Assembly (NCBI RefSeq): GCF_000423945.1
Contig: NZ_KE384114.1
Location: 193,646-257,645 of the forward strand
DNA from: Butyrivibrio sp. XPD2002
Lineage (GTDB): Bacteria; Bacillota; Clostridia; Lachnospirales; Lachnospiraceae
Length of the DNA stretch: 64,000 nucleotides
Reading direction: 5' to 3'
Positions within the stretch are counted from its first letter, which is position 1; every line of letters starts with the position of its first letter. Position numbers and translations under genes: made by a program. The notes under the pieces were generated by a model. That model had not been told where the DNA came from, searched no databases, and saw only the letters and a program-made list of their open reading frames with translations. Positions 57,167 to 64,000 of the stretch are shown here, piece after piece.

Positions 57167-57213
57167 CCTTCTCCCTTTGGGAGAAGGTGTCAGAGAAGCT
57201 GACGGATGAGGGG
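57167..57213. repeat. Intergenic repeat between dapA and dapB
   Basis: Two hairpins: CCTTCTCCC with GGGAGAAGG, then GTCAG with CTGAC, ending in GGATGAGGGG. Nearly identical to the copy at 57992 (three differences). The GGGGAGAGG end provides the ribosome site of dapB. Confidence 0.8.
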
Positions 57214-57225
57214 AGAGGACTTGGT

Positions 57226-57981
57226 ATGATTAAAGCTATTATGCACGGCTGCAATGGCCGTATGGGACACGTAATTGTAGACCTTGCATCCGGTGATGAC
57301 AAGATCGAGATCGTAGCAGGAGTTGATGCTTACGGTGATAACACCTACAGCTTCCCTGTTTTCGATTCTATTGAGAAATGTGACGTAGCTGCTGATGTTG
57401 TAATTGATTTTTCCAATGCATCAGCTGTAGATAACCTTCTTGAAGTATGCGCTTCAAAGAATCTCCCGGTAGTTCTTTGCACAACAGGTCTTTCAGATGA
57501 GCAGCTTGCTAAGGTTAAGAGCACTTCTGAGAAGGTGGCAGTTCTTAAATCCGCCAACATGTCAGTAGGTATCAACATGCTTATGAAGGTGCTTAAGGAG
57601 ATATCACCTGTACTCGATGCTGCAGGCTTTGATATCGAGATCGTTGAGAAGCACCACAATCAGAAGCTTGATGCTCCCAGCGGAACAGCGCTTGCTCTTG
57701 CTGACAGCGTAAATGATTCTCTTTCAGAAAAGTGTGAGTACGTATACGACAGAAGCACAAGACGTGAGAAGCGTCCCAAGAAGGAGATAGGTATCTCCGC
57801 AGTTCGCGGTGGCACAATTGTTGGTGACCACGACGTTATTTTTGCCGGAACAGATGAGGTTATAACTCTTTCACACAGAGCATATTCCAGATCCGTTTTT
57901 GCAAAGGGAGCCATCGAAGCAGCTAAGTTCCTTGCAGGGAAAGACGCGGGCCTTTATGATATGAGCAGTGTAATAGAATGA
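57226..57981 (+). CDS. dapB: 4-hydroxy-tetrahydrodipicolinate reductase
   Basis: 251 residues. HGCNGRMGHVIV (nucleotide-binding loop, unusually beginning with HGCNG), DFSNASAVDNLLE, the central EKHHNQKLDAPSGTA (substrate-binding motif with the key His and Lys) and the C-terminal fold. It reduces the dapA product. The start ATG at 57226 follows GGGAGAGG from the repeat; the ATG at 57187 lies inside the repeat. Confidence 0.95.
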   Translation: MIKAIMHGCNGRMGHVIVDLASGDDKIEIVAGVDAYGDNTYSFPVFDSIEKCDVAADVVIDFSNASAVDNLLEVCASKNLPVVLCTTGLSDEQLAKVKSTSEKVAVLKSANMSVGINMLMKVLKEISPVLDAAGFDIEIVEKHHNQKLDAPSGTALALADSVNDSLSEKCEYVYDRSTRREKRPKKEIGISAVRGGTIVGDHDVIFAGTDEVITLSHRAYSRSVFAKGAIEAAKFLAGKDAGLYDMSSVIE

Positions 57982-57991
57982 TAAAAAACTG

Positions 57992-58037
57992 CCTTCTCCC
58001 TTTGGGAGAGGGTGTCAGCGAAGCTGACGGATGAGGG
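57992..58037. repeat. Intergenic repeat between dapB and hisA
   Basis: CCTTCTCCC with GGGAGAGG, then GTCAGCGAAGCTGAC, ending GGATGAGGG. Second copy of the 57167 element. Its last GAGGG is three bases before the hisA ATG and so acts as its ribosome site. Confidence 0.8.
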
Positions 58038-58040
58038 AAT

Positions 58041-58859
58041 ATGAGACTTAGACCCTGTATAGACATTCACAACGGACAGGTTAAACAGATAGTTGGCAGT
58101 AGCCTTAGAGACATGGGGGACTCCGCAACGGAGAACTTCGTGTCTACTCAGGACGCTGCTTTTTTTGCACGCATGTATAAGGAAAAGGGCCTTCACGGAG
58201 GGCATATCATAGTCCTTAATGCTGCTGACAGCCCTTATTATGAGGCATCGGTTAACCAGGCTCTGTCCGCACTTAGAGAGACTCCGGGATTCCTTCAGGT
58301 AGGAGGCGGAATCACAGCTGAAAATGCCTGGAAATTCCTTGACGCCGGTGCATCCCATGTCGTCGTAACAAGCTATGTATTTAAGGATGGCAGGGTGAAT
58401 TATGACAATCTTCAAAAGCTCCTTAACGAAGTTGGTAAGGAACACCTGGTTCTTGATCTGTCCTGTAGGAAGGGCGTAGTTGTAGCAGGCGAAGGTGCCT
58501 TAAGCCATGATGCAGACAAATATTACATCGTTACCGACAGATGGCAGAAGATGACTGATGTGGAGGTGAATACGGATACTCTTGATGAATTATCCTCATA
58601 CTGCGATGAATTTCTTGTTCATGCGGTGGACGTAGAGGGTAAGCAATCGGGAATTGAAGCAGAGCTTGCAACCCTTCTTGGTAGCTGGGCAAAGCTTCCT
58701 ATCACCTATGCCGGCGGAGTTCACAGCTTTGATGATCTAAAGCTCATTAGAGAATGCGCTGACGGCAGACTTGATGTGACAGTTGGCAGCGCTCTGGAAA
58801 TATTCGGAGGTGCCATGTCAATTGATGAGATAGCTGAGTACTGCCGCGTTCATGAGTGA
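58041..58859 (+). CDS. hisA: HisA isomerase of the eukaryotic (HIS6) type
   Basis: 272 residues. The start RPCIDIHNGQVKQIVGSSL, then NFVSTQDAAFFARMYKEKG, FLQVGGGI, VLDLSCRKG, FLVHAVDVEGKQSGIE and YAGGVHSFDDLKLI match the eukaryotic phosphoribosylformimino-AICAR isomerase (TIGR02129) rather than ordinary bacterial HisA. It catalyses the fourth step of histidine synthesis. Being after dapB, it is under the lysine riboswitch unless it has an internal promoter. Confidence 0.88.
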   Translation: MRLRPCIDIHNGQVKQIVGSSLRDMGDSATENFVSTQDAAFFARMYKEKGLHGGHIIVLNAADSPYYEASVNQALSALRETPGFLQVGGGITAENAWKFLDAGASHVVVTSYVFKDGRVNYDNLQKLLNEVGKEHLVLDLSCRKGVVVAGEGALSHDADKYYIVTDRWQKMTDVEVNTDTLDELSSYCDEFLVHAVDVEGKQSGIEAELATLLGSWAKLPITYAGGVHSFDDLKLIRECADGRLDVTVGSALEIFGGAMSIDEIAEYCRVHE

Positions 58860-58877
58860 TTTTTATCTGAGAAATAC

Positions 58878-58902
58878 AGAATAAAAGGGCTATTCTTTTT
58901 TT
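58878..58902 (+). terminator. Terminator of dapA-dapB-hisA
   Basis: AGAATA pairs with TATTCT, with seven T after it. The stem is short but the T run is good. Confidence 0.65.
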
Positions 58903-59006
58903 ATATTTATTTAATTTATAATGTCGCCTTTTACCTTTATAATTCGTATATAGGTATATAGAGGTAAATAAAAACATCCAGTGTTTTTTATAAAGGAGGC
59001 AATTAT

Positions 59007-59201
59007 ATGGGTACTAATAAATTAAACGATGATGCTAATCTTGATGAATTAAAAGCAAAAGAGAAACTTGATGGACTTGCTTTAAATGATGATGAGCTTG
59101 ATGATGTATCAGGTGGACAGATTGTTAATATGGCTAGGGGTATCAACGTGGTCAGAAATAGAAAACAGCAGATTTTGTCTACAAATGGAAAAAATCTATA
59201 A
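59007..59201 (+). CDS. Orphan double-glycine leader peptide (RiPP/bacteriocin-like)
   Basis: 64 residues behind AGGAGG. The leader (about 1-37) is acidic and ends LALNDDELDDVSGGQ, with the ELDDVSGG pattern cut by C39 peptidase-type exporters. The remaining 26-27 residues (starting QIVNMARGINVVRNRKQQ) are basic and lack Cys. No modification enzyme, immunity gene or exporter lies nearby. It could be a bacteriocin, a signal or a precursor acted on in trans. Confidence 0.75.
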   Translation: MGTNKLNDDANLDELKAKEKLDGLALNDDELDDVSGGQIVNMARGINVVRNRKQQILSTNGKNL

Positions 59202-59208
59202 TAATCAG

Positions 59209-59237
59209 AAGGACTGTCACCTATGACGGTCCTTTTT
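59209..59237 (+). terminator. Terminator of the peptide gene
   Basis: AAGGACTGTC pairs with GACGGTCCTT, followed by TTT. Confidence 0.85.
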
Positions 59238-59246
59238 GTTGCAGTA

Positions 59247-59278
59247 AAAAACAGCCAGAGCGATGCTCTGGCTGTTTT
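59247..59278 (-). terminator. Terminator of the chemoreceptor gene
   Basis: AAAACAGCCAGAGC pairs perfectly with GCTCTGGCTGTTTT around GAT. The minus-strand reading ends the chemoreceptor transcript. Confidence 0.88.
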
Positions 59279-59289
59279 GCACATCTGGT

Positions 59290-61095
59290 TTAAAGTGAGA
59301 ATCTTGCAACGAAATCCTGAAGCTCCTGAGCGTTCTGTGCAAGTCTGTCGGAGGCCTCTGCAACCTCGTGGGTTGATGCGGTCTGCTGCTCGGATGCAGC
59401 GGATACGTTCTGGGTCTCATCAGCTACGCTGACACTCATTTCTTCAATCTTCTGGATGTTGTTAGCAATAGTAGTAGTTCCACCGGAGAGCTGATCTACG
59501 ATCTCGCTCATGCGGGCACTCTGCTCGGATACGGAATGAACCTTGCTGACGATTTCATTGAAGGTGTTACCGGCTTCATTAACAACCTGGGAGCCTTCAA
59601 TAACGCTCTGAGCACCTTCACGCATGGACTCAACGGCTTCTTCGGAACTTTTTGTAATGTCTTCAATAAGAACGGTGATATTGTTTGCAGCTTCGTTGGA
59701 CTGATCTGCCAGCTTACTGATCTCACTTGCAACTACGGCGAAGCCTTTACCCATTTCACCGGCCCTTGCAGCCTCGATTGATGCATTCAGTGAGAGGAGG
59801 TTGGTCTGGCTTGCGATTTCTGCGATAGTATCAACGAAGGAATCAATATTCTTAAGCTTGTCGCCAAGACCTTCAACCATTGTAGCTGTATTTTCAACGG
59901 AATCCTTGATGGTTTCCATCATTGTGGTTGCGCGTGTCATGTCAGCTGCACCCTTGGTTGCTGCTTCATTTGTTGCGTTGATCATGTCACTGGAAGCAAC
60001 GATTGCATGCTGGAATTCTTCCATGTTGCTTACAAATGCCTGAGTCTCATCACTTGCTCCTGAAACTGCTGTAATCTGACCACTGCAGGAATTAGCAACG
60101 TTTGTACAGGAGTTTGCAACCATTTCGCTTGCCTGTGCTGACTGTGAAGCACTTGCTGAAAGCTCTTCTGATGCGGAAGCAACATAAGCGGTTGTATCTG
60201 AAATCTTACCCATAAGTTCACGGATGTTATGGTGAAGGGTATCAAGGGCTTCGGCAATAAGACCAATCTCGTTCTTGCTCTTTGTAAGAGGACGAATCTT
60301 GCGCATGGATTCGTTGTCGCTGAAATCGCTGTTGGACATCTTTCCCATTTCTTCTGCGATGAGGATAATGGGCTTTGTGATTCTCTTACCAATGTAGTAT
60401 GCTACGATAAGACCGATAACGCACATTACAACAAGTACGATAATAGATTTAAGGATACTGTTGTTAAGTGCCTTTGCTGCATGCTCTGAATACTCAGCTT
60501 CAAGTGCATCAATATGATCTACCCATACGCCTGTACCCATAACCCAGTCAAAAGGCTGGTAGTAAGCTGTGTAGTTGATCTTAGGAAGAGGCTCGGTTTC
60601 ATTTGGCTTTGCAAACATAAGCTCTGTATATCCACCGCCGTCCTGCATACCATTTTTGATCATTTCCTGAATGAACTTGGTACCATTGGGGTCTACTGAA
60701 TCCCATCTGGACTGTCCCTCAGTATCACGGCCAAGAAGAACTACGTTTATACCTGTAGAAGTATCTACCCAGAAATAGCCGGATCCATCGTTATATTTCA
60801 GGTCTCTTATGATGTCAGCAGCTTCCTTCATGGCTTCTTCTTTTGTCATAAGGCCTGCTTCGTATCTGGAATTCATGATAGCGCATACACTCATGGCTTC
60901 CTGAGTCTCATTCTTGAGTTCAGTCTTGATATCTTGAAGGAGTCTTTCTCTATACTGAGTTGTCTGTTCTTTAGTTGTAGCAATAGTGCTATTGATGGTG
61001 AAAAGTTCGACAATTAAACCTGTAAGAATTACAGCACCGCCGATGGCGATTAAAAGCGAATACAATAAAGACATATTTCTGGTAGGTCTGCCCAT
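59290..61095 (-). CDS. Methyl-accepting chemotaxis protein with Cache sensor
   Basis: 601 residues. A first membrane helix (about 8-30), an extracellular sCache_2-type sensor ([36 protein letters not shown]), a second helix (about 208-230), a HAMP domain ([19 protein letters not shown]) and a long signalling hairpin with tip [20 protein letters not shown]. It senses small molecules outside the cell, perhaps organic acids, and drives CheA. There is no chemotaxis operon nearby. Confidence 0.93.
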   Translation of the reverse strand: MGRPTRNMSLLYSLLIAIGGAVILTGLIVELFTINSTIATTKEQTTQYRERLLQDIKTELKNETQEAMSVCAIMNSRYEAGLMTKEEAMKEAADIIRDLKYNDGSGYFWVDTSTGINVVLLGRDTEGQSRWDSVDPNGTKFIQEMIKNGMQDGGGYTELMFAKPNETEPLPKINYTAYYQPFDWVMGTGVWVDHIDALEAEYSEHAAKALNNSILKSIIVLVVMCVIGLIVAYYIGKRITKPIILIAEEMGKMSNSDFSDNESMRKIRPLTKSKNEIGLIAEALDTLHHNIRELMGKISDTTAYVASASEELSASASQSAQASEMVANSCTNVANSCSGQITAVSGASDETQAFVSNMEEFQHAIVASSDMINATNEAATKGAADMTRATTMMETIKDSVENTATMVEGLGDKLKNIDSFVDTIAEIASQTNLLSLNASIEAARAGEMGKGFAVVASEISKLADQSNEAANNITVLIEDITKSSEEAVESMREGAQSVIEGSQVVNEAGNTFNEIVSKVHSVSEQSARMSEIVDQLSGGTTTIANNIQKIEEMSVSVADETQNVSAASEQQTASTHEVAEASDRLAQNAQELQDFVARFSL

Positions 61096-61236
61096 TTGTT
61101 ATCCCTCCTCTGTGACGGATATGTTTTTTGATTGTACACATCTTAATATATCATTGAGGGATATGGAATAACAATTAATAGAGTATTAAAATTTAGTAAA
61201 GATAGTAGGACAGAAGAGGAGTAGTGCGCGACGCTC

Positions 61237-61264
61237 AAAAAACCCATCCGTTACCGGATGGGTT
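61237..61264 (-). terminator. Terminator of the cold-shock gene
   Basis: AACCCATCCG pairs with CGGATGGGTT; on the minus strand it is followed by six T. Confidence 0.85.
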
Positions 61265-61348
61265 CGTTGATTAATCATTTGTACACTTGCTGATTCTATA
61301 TATTAAGAATAAGGCACATTGTATTCTTGATTAAATGTTTGCCGTTAA

Positions 61349-61549
61349 TCAAAGCTTGTTAACGTTAACGGCCTGAGGTCCTTTTTCACCCTGGATTACA
61401 TCGTAATCAACTGCAGCGCCTTCGTCGAGAGACTTGAAGCCCTCCATGTTGAGTCCTGAATAATGTACGAATACATCATTGCCTGCCTCATCAGAAATGA
61501 AGCCGTAACCCTTCTGGTTGTTGAACCACTTAACTGTACCCTTGTTCAT
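61349..61549 (-). CDS. cspA: Cold-shock domain protein
   Basis: 66 residues: [20 protein letters not shown] with RNP1-like KGYGFI and RNP2 DVFVHYSGL. An RNA chaperone that keeps mRNA unfolded. An AGGTAAGC site precedes it. A gene-free region of about 315 bases upstream is shared with the next gene and probably holds a long regulatory 5' untranslated leader. Confidence 0.95.
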   Translation of the reverse strand: MNKGTVKWFNNQKGYGFISDEAGNDVFVHYSGLNMEGFKSLDEGAAVDYDVIQGEKGPQAVNVNKL

Positions 61550-61865
61550 AGCTTACCTCCACTAAAAAATAAAAAATAGTTCTTATCGTCAAACGAGTAC
61601 ATCAATTGACGATATGTTGTATTAAAACAACATAATTAGGATATCACAATGAGTGTTAAAAGTAAAGGAATTATTAAAATATTCGCGAAAAAAATCACAA
61701 TTTATCTAAGCTTTTACCGCATCCCTTTACTTTAATTGTTTAGTGTGTTAAAATATGAAAGCATGAAGTGAAATTGACGAAATATAGTACATATTATGTC
61801 TTGTTTTATTTTATTTCAAGCAAAACTTGGGGGCGTATTTATTCTTTCAAAACATGGAGGGTAAC
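61550..61865. other. Divergent promoter region of csp and yerC
   Basis: 316 bases, very AT-rich, with no ORF that has a ribosome site. It holds the csp leader on the minus strand and the yerC promoter on the plus strand. I see no further structure. Confidence 0.5.
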
Positions 61866-62162
61866 ATGAACAAAAAAATTCGTACAGAAGCGGTGGATCA
61901 TCTATTTGAGGCCATTCTGTCACTTAGCGATAAGGAAGAGTGTTATAGCTTTTTCGAGGATCTCTGCACAGTGAATGAACTTATGTCTCTGTCACAGAGA
62001 TTTGAGGTTGCAGCAATGCTCAGGAAGCATAAGACCTATCTCGAGATAGCAGAGAAGACTGGAGCTTCTACAGCAACAATAAGCCGAGTTAACAGATCTC
62101 TCAATTACGGAGATGACGGATATGCACTTGTATTTTCTAAGATGAAGTCTGAAGAGAACTAA
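61866..62162 (+). CDS. yerC: YerC/YecD family TrpR-like regulator
   Basis: 98 residues. The TrpR-like helix-turn-helix LSQRFEVAAMLRKHKTYLEI then SRVNRSLNYGDDGY is the family signature (TIGR02531). It is a small DNA-binding protein whose ligand and targets are unknown. The ATG at 61866 follows GGAGGG; the ATG at 61827 is in a poor context. A terminator follows. Confidence 0.9.
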   Translation: MNKKIRTEAVDHLFEAILSLSDKEECYSFFEDLCTVNELMSLSQRFEVAAMLRKHKTYLEIAEKTGASTATISRVNRSLNYGDDGYALVFSKMKSEEN

Positions 62163-62192
62163 GAGGATTTTAAGTTTGGAGTTTTAAGCAAG

Positions 62193-62217
62193 CGTAGCAG
62201 GTGACTGCTACGTTTTA
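62193..62217 (+). terminator. Terminator of yerC
   Basis: CGTAGCAG pairs with CTGCTACG, followed by TTTTATG. Confidence 0.85.
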
Positions 62218-62290
62218 TGTTGTTAACTGGGAGTATGGCAAGGAATTATAATAGATATATTGAAGTTATAAAAATATAATACCTGAATAT

Positions 62291-62325
62291 AAAAATAGGA
62301 CCGTCATTACTGACAGCCCTATTTT
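62291..62325. terminator. Terminator of the bactofilin operon
   Basis: AATAGGACCGTCA pairs with TGACAGCCCTATT (two mismatches), with T runs on both sides. It is used mainly by the minus-strand genes. Confidence 0.8.
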
Positions 62326-62328
62326 AAT

Positions 62329-62745
62329 TTAGTTTGCAGAAGCTCTCTCTTTTGCCGTCTCAGCAGAAGTTTTCTCTGCTGTCATCTGGCATTGACCTTG
62401 GAAAACAGCGTTTTCATCAATTACCAGAGTCTTGGCTGATAAGTCACCAATGAGCTTGCCGGTGTCGCTGATCTCGACCTTTCCTGTGCTCGCAGTTACG
62501 TTTCCGTTGATCTCTCCTGCGAGGAAGAGGTTGGTAGCTGAAACAGCTCCGTTAATCTTGCCTTCCTGACCAACGATGAGAGAACCATTTACAGATACGT
62601 TACCGTTAATGGTGCCATCGACACGTGTGCTTTCCTTAGCGCTAAAGGGTCCATCCAGAATGGCCCCGGCTGCAATAAATGAAGTAATGGGTTCTGCAGC
62701 TACGTCCATTGAACCATCTGCCTTTGAGTTGTTAAATAGTGCCAT
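62329..62745 (-). CDS. Bactofilin (polymer-forming cytoskeletal protein)
   Basis: 138 residues. A right-handed beta-helix of repeated short strands (VDGTINGNVSVNGSLIVGQE, EINGNVTASTGKVEISDTGK, LIGDLSAKTLVIDENAVFQG). Bactofilins polymerise without nucleotides and position cell-wall enzymes or define shape. The gene is 59 bases after the LytM-like gene, the family's common partner. Confidence 0.93.
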   Translation of the reverse strand: MALFNNSKADGSMDVAAEPITSFIAAGAILDGPFSAKESTRVDGTINGNVSVNGSLIVGQEGKINGAVSATNLFLAGEINGNVTASTGKVEISDTGKLIGDLSAKTLVIDENAVFQGQCQMTAEKTSAETAKERASAN

Positions 62746-62804
62746 TGTTAGCCTCCTTAAAAGAGGGATATTTAAATCCCTTTATCTATAATAATGGATT
62801 TCGA

Positions 62805-63659
62805 TTATCCATTTATCTCAATAAGATCTTCAGGATTTATAAATACTCCGTCCTTTTGAAGCTGGAATCCCAACTTTGTATTATCACTTCCCACAACAAA
62901 GAGGGTTGCTCCTCTGACTACGGTATCGCCTTCGTGAACAAGACTTTCACCGCCGTTTCTGTAAATTGAAACATAGCCGTTGCCGTGATCGATTGTTACT
63001 GAATTGCCATATTTTAAATCGCCTGCTACGGAAGTAACAGTTCCTGATCCTGCGGATGTAATGGTTGAGCCCTCTTCAGCTGAGAGGATAAGAATGGGAT
63101 TATAGGCTGATGTGTCAACAGGGGGTGTCTCAGTATTCTCATCGCCTTCGCCATCCTCGTTTTCTTCAGGTTTAACGGCATTGCCGTCAGCATCAATGAG
63201 GCCTTCAATCGCGATATCGCCGGAGTTCGGATCGTCATAGCTTGCCACCATGGAAGCTGTTCCCGAGATGGGAAGAAGTGATGGTACACTTAACTGTTCC
63301 GCCTCGGCAGCTGTAACCTGCTCGGCTTCTACCTTTTTATTAAGAGCCTGGCTTAAGTTTGTTACTTCAGTCTTAAGCTCAGCATTTTCTTTTGCCAATG
63401 CAATGTTCTCATCGGTTTTTTCACTGATCAACTGATCCTGCTGTGCAGAATATTTTTTTAATGAAGAAACTGTGATTGCTGAATGAATTTGAAAGCATAG
63501 TAATGCTACGAATACTGCAAAGATGGAAAACGCCAGCACCTGAGTAGCTACGTGCCCAAGATGAAAGCCGCCGCTGCTTCCGTCTGAATCCCCGGATATG
63601 ATCATGATTGTGTAATGGCGTTTATGCCTGTGTTTTTTTGGTTTATTTAGATCTGCCAT
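62805..63659 (-). CDS. Membrane-anchored LytM/M23-like protein, apparently inactive
   Basis: 284 residues. Basic N-terminus, one membrane helix (about 40-62), a coiled coil (about 66-115), an acidic linker and a C-terminal LytM-like fold (SAGSGTVTSVAGDLKYGNSV, TIDHGNGYVSIYRNGGE, GATLFVVGSD). The first zinc motif HxxxD and the HxH motif are both missing: where HLHFE is expected, the sequence reads KLGFQLQKDG. It is thus probably a scaffold or activator rather than a peptidase, working with the bactofilin. Confidence 0.82.
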   Translation of the reverse strand: MADLNKPKKHRHKRHYTIMIISGDSDGSSGGFHLGHVATQVLAFSIFAVFVALLCFQIHSAITVSSLKKYSAQQDQLISEKTDENIALAKENAELKTEVTNLSQALNKKVEAEQVTAAEAEQLSVPSLLPISGTASMVASYDDPNSGDIAIEGLIDADGNAVKPEENEDGEGDENTETPPVDTSAYNPILILSAEEGSTITSAGSGTVTSVAGDLKYGNSVTIDHGNGYVSIYRNGGESLVHEGDTVVRGATLFVVGSDNTKLGFQLQKDGVFINPEDLIEING

Positions 63660-63725
63660 AAAAAACTCCCCGTTTAAAACTCACGGAATATAATACCATA
63701 AAACGTTATAGTAGGCAATTTCACA

Positions 63726-63821
63726 ATGATGGACACCACAATTGTGATGAAGGATGGTATGATCATAGATGTTAAGAAAAATCCGAATCCTGTACCTGCT
63801 GAGGAATTAAATGATCTGTGA
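63726..63821 (+). CDS. 31-codon ORF before the secreted protein
   Basis: MMDTTIVMKDGMIIDVKKNP and PVPAEELNDL, no ribosome site, stop overlapping the next start. It may be a leader or a remnant. The family is not recognised. Confidence 0.25.
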   Translation: MMDTTIVMKDGMIIDVKKNPNPVPAEELNDL

Positions 63822-64000
63822 TTATATTTTGAAGAAAAAAGAAAACAAGAATCGTATATGTGGACTCTTTGTGGCATGCATTTTGGTTTTGAATCTGCTA
63901 TGTCCGATAAGTGGTCTTGCAGCATATAAGCCCGGTGGAATGATAGTGTTCCATTCATACTCTGACTACAACGCAGGAGATAGCCGCATTTTCCTGTATG
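63811..64000 (+). CDS. Secreted protein, 5' part only
   Basis: ATG behind GAGGAATTAA. The first 63 residues show a positively charged start (LKKKENKNRICG), a hydrophobic segment (LFVACILVLNLLCPISGLAA) and a beginning of the mature part (YKPGGMIVFHSYSDYNAGDS). It runs off the window, so nothing more can be said about function. Confidence 0.6.
   Translation, partial: MICDYILKKKENKNRICGLFVACILVLNLLCPISGLAAYKPGGMIVFHSYSDYNAGDSRIFLY

Noticed and set aside
58870..59210. Complete lantibiotic or Nif11-type biosynthetic cluster around the peptide
   Set aside because: Neighbours on both sides are hisA and a chemoreceptor; no LanM, radical SAM maturase or C39 transporter is present. Only the precursor-like peptide stands.

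Overview
The window looks like a chromosomal segment of an anaerobic, low-GC Lachnospiraceae (Butyrivibrio or a close relative; inferred from gene content and style, no rRNA or tRNA is present to confirm it). Supporting signs are AGGAGG-type ribosome sites, many intrinsic terminators, a LacI-type sensor fused to GGDEF, orphan double-glycine peptides, a bactofilin and a gut/rumen-type carbohydrate gene set.

Left part (1-20.6 kb): mostly ordinary single genes. These are the end of a DUF4015 glycoside hydrolase, a MATE exporter divergent from an AraC regulator, a membrane-anchored carboxylesterase coupled to a zinc-ribbon protein, the BipA GTPase, a methyltransferase under a palindromic operator, acetyltransferases, a CheY-like receiver, a YwlG-family protein, a GH3 hexosaminidase, a sugar-sensor diguanylate cyclase, an LprI-like lipoprotein and a GH20 hexosaminidase.

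Central part (20.6-43.5 kb): a large sulfur locus. It starts with an amino-acid-type ABC importer flanked by two CymR/IscR-like Rrf2 regulators, then pyridoxamine kinase, a membrane protein and a radical SAM protein. The core follows: a 44-residue YezD protein, a NifB-like radical SAM enzyme, a NifX-like protein, a PatB-type C-S lyase, a trans-sulfuration enzyme, a NifH-like iron protein, a second NifX-like protein, cysteine synthase, and two complete pairs of nitrogenase component-1-like subunits (D1K1 and D2K2). A second amino-acid-type ABC importer follows. All cluster-binding cysteines are kept. D1 also keeps the Cys and His that hold the active-site cofactor in NifD, while D2 keeps the Cys but has Ala in place of His. 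The best reading is a nitrogenase-like reductase with its own NifEN-like cofactor scaffold, acting on an imported organosulfur compound, with the released sulfur captured by CysK and the trans-sulfuration enzymes. This resembles in concept, but is larger than, the methylthio-alkane reductase system (MarBHDK). The substrate is not determined.

Right part (43.5-64 kb): a second MATE exporter; a debris-rich stretch (45-47 kb) with a nucleotidyltransferase and small partner, two broken GNAT genes, two tandem Cys-rich small proteins and a 2H phosphoesterase; CarB; a hairpin-dense spacer; an SGNH hydrolase; potABCD; a lysine riboswitch driving dapA-dapB-hisA, where HisA is of the eukaryotic type and the intergenic spaces hold a repeated element; an orphan double-glycine peptide; a chemoreceptor; a cold-shock protein; a YerC/TrpR-like regulator; and a bactofilin with an apparently inactive LytM/M23 partner. 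A secreted protein begins at the right edge.
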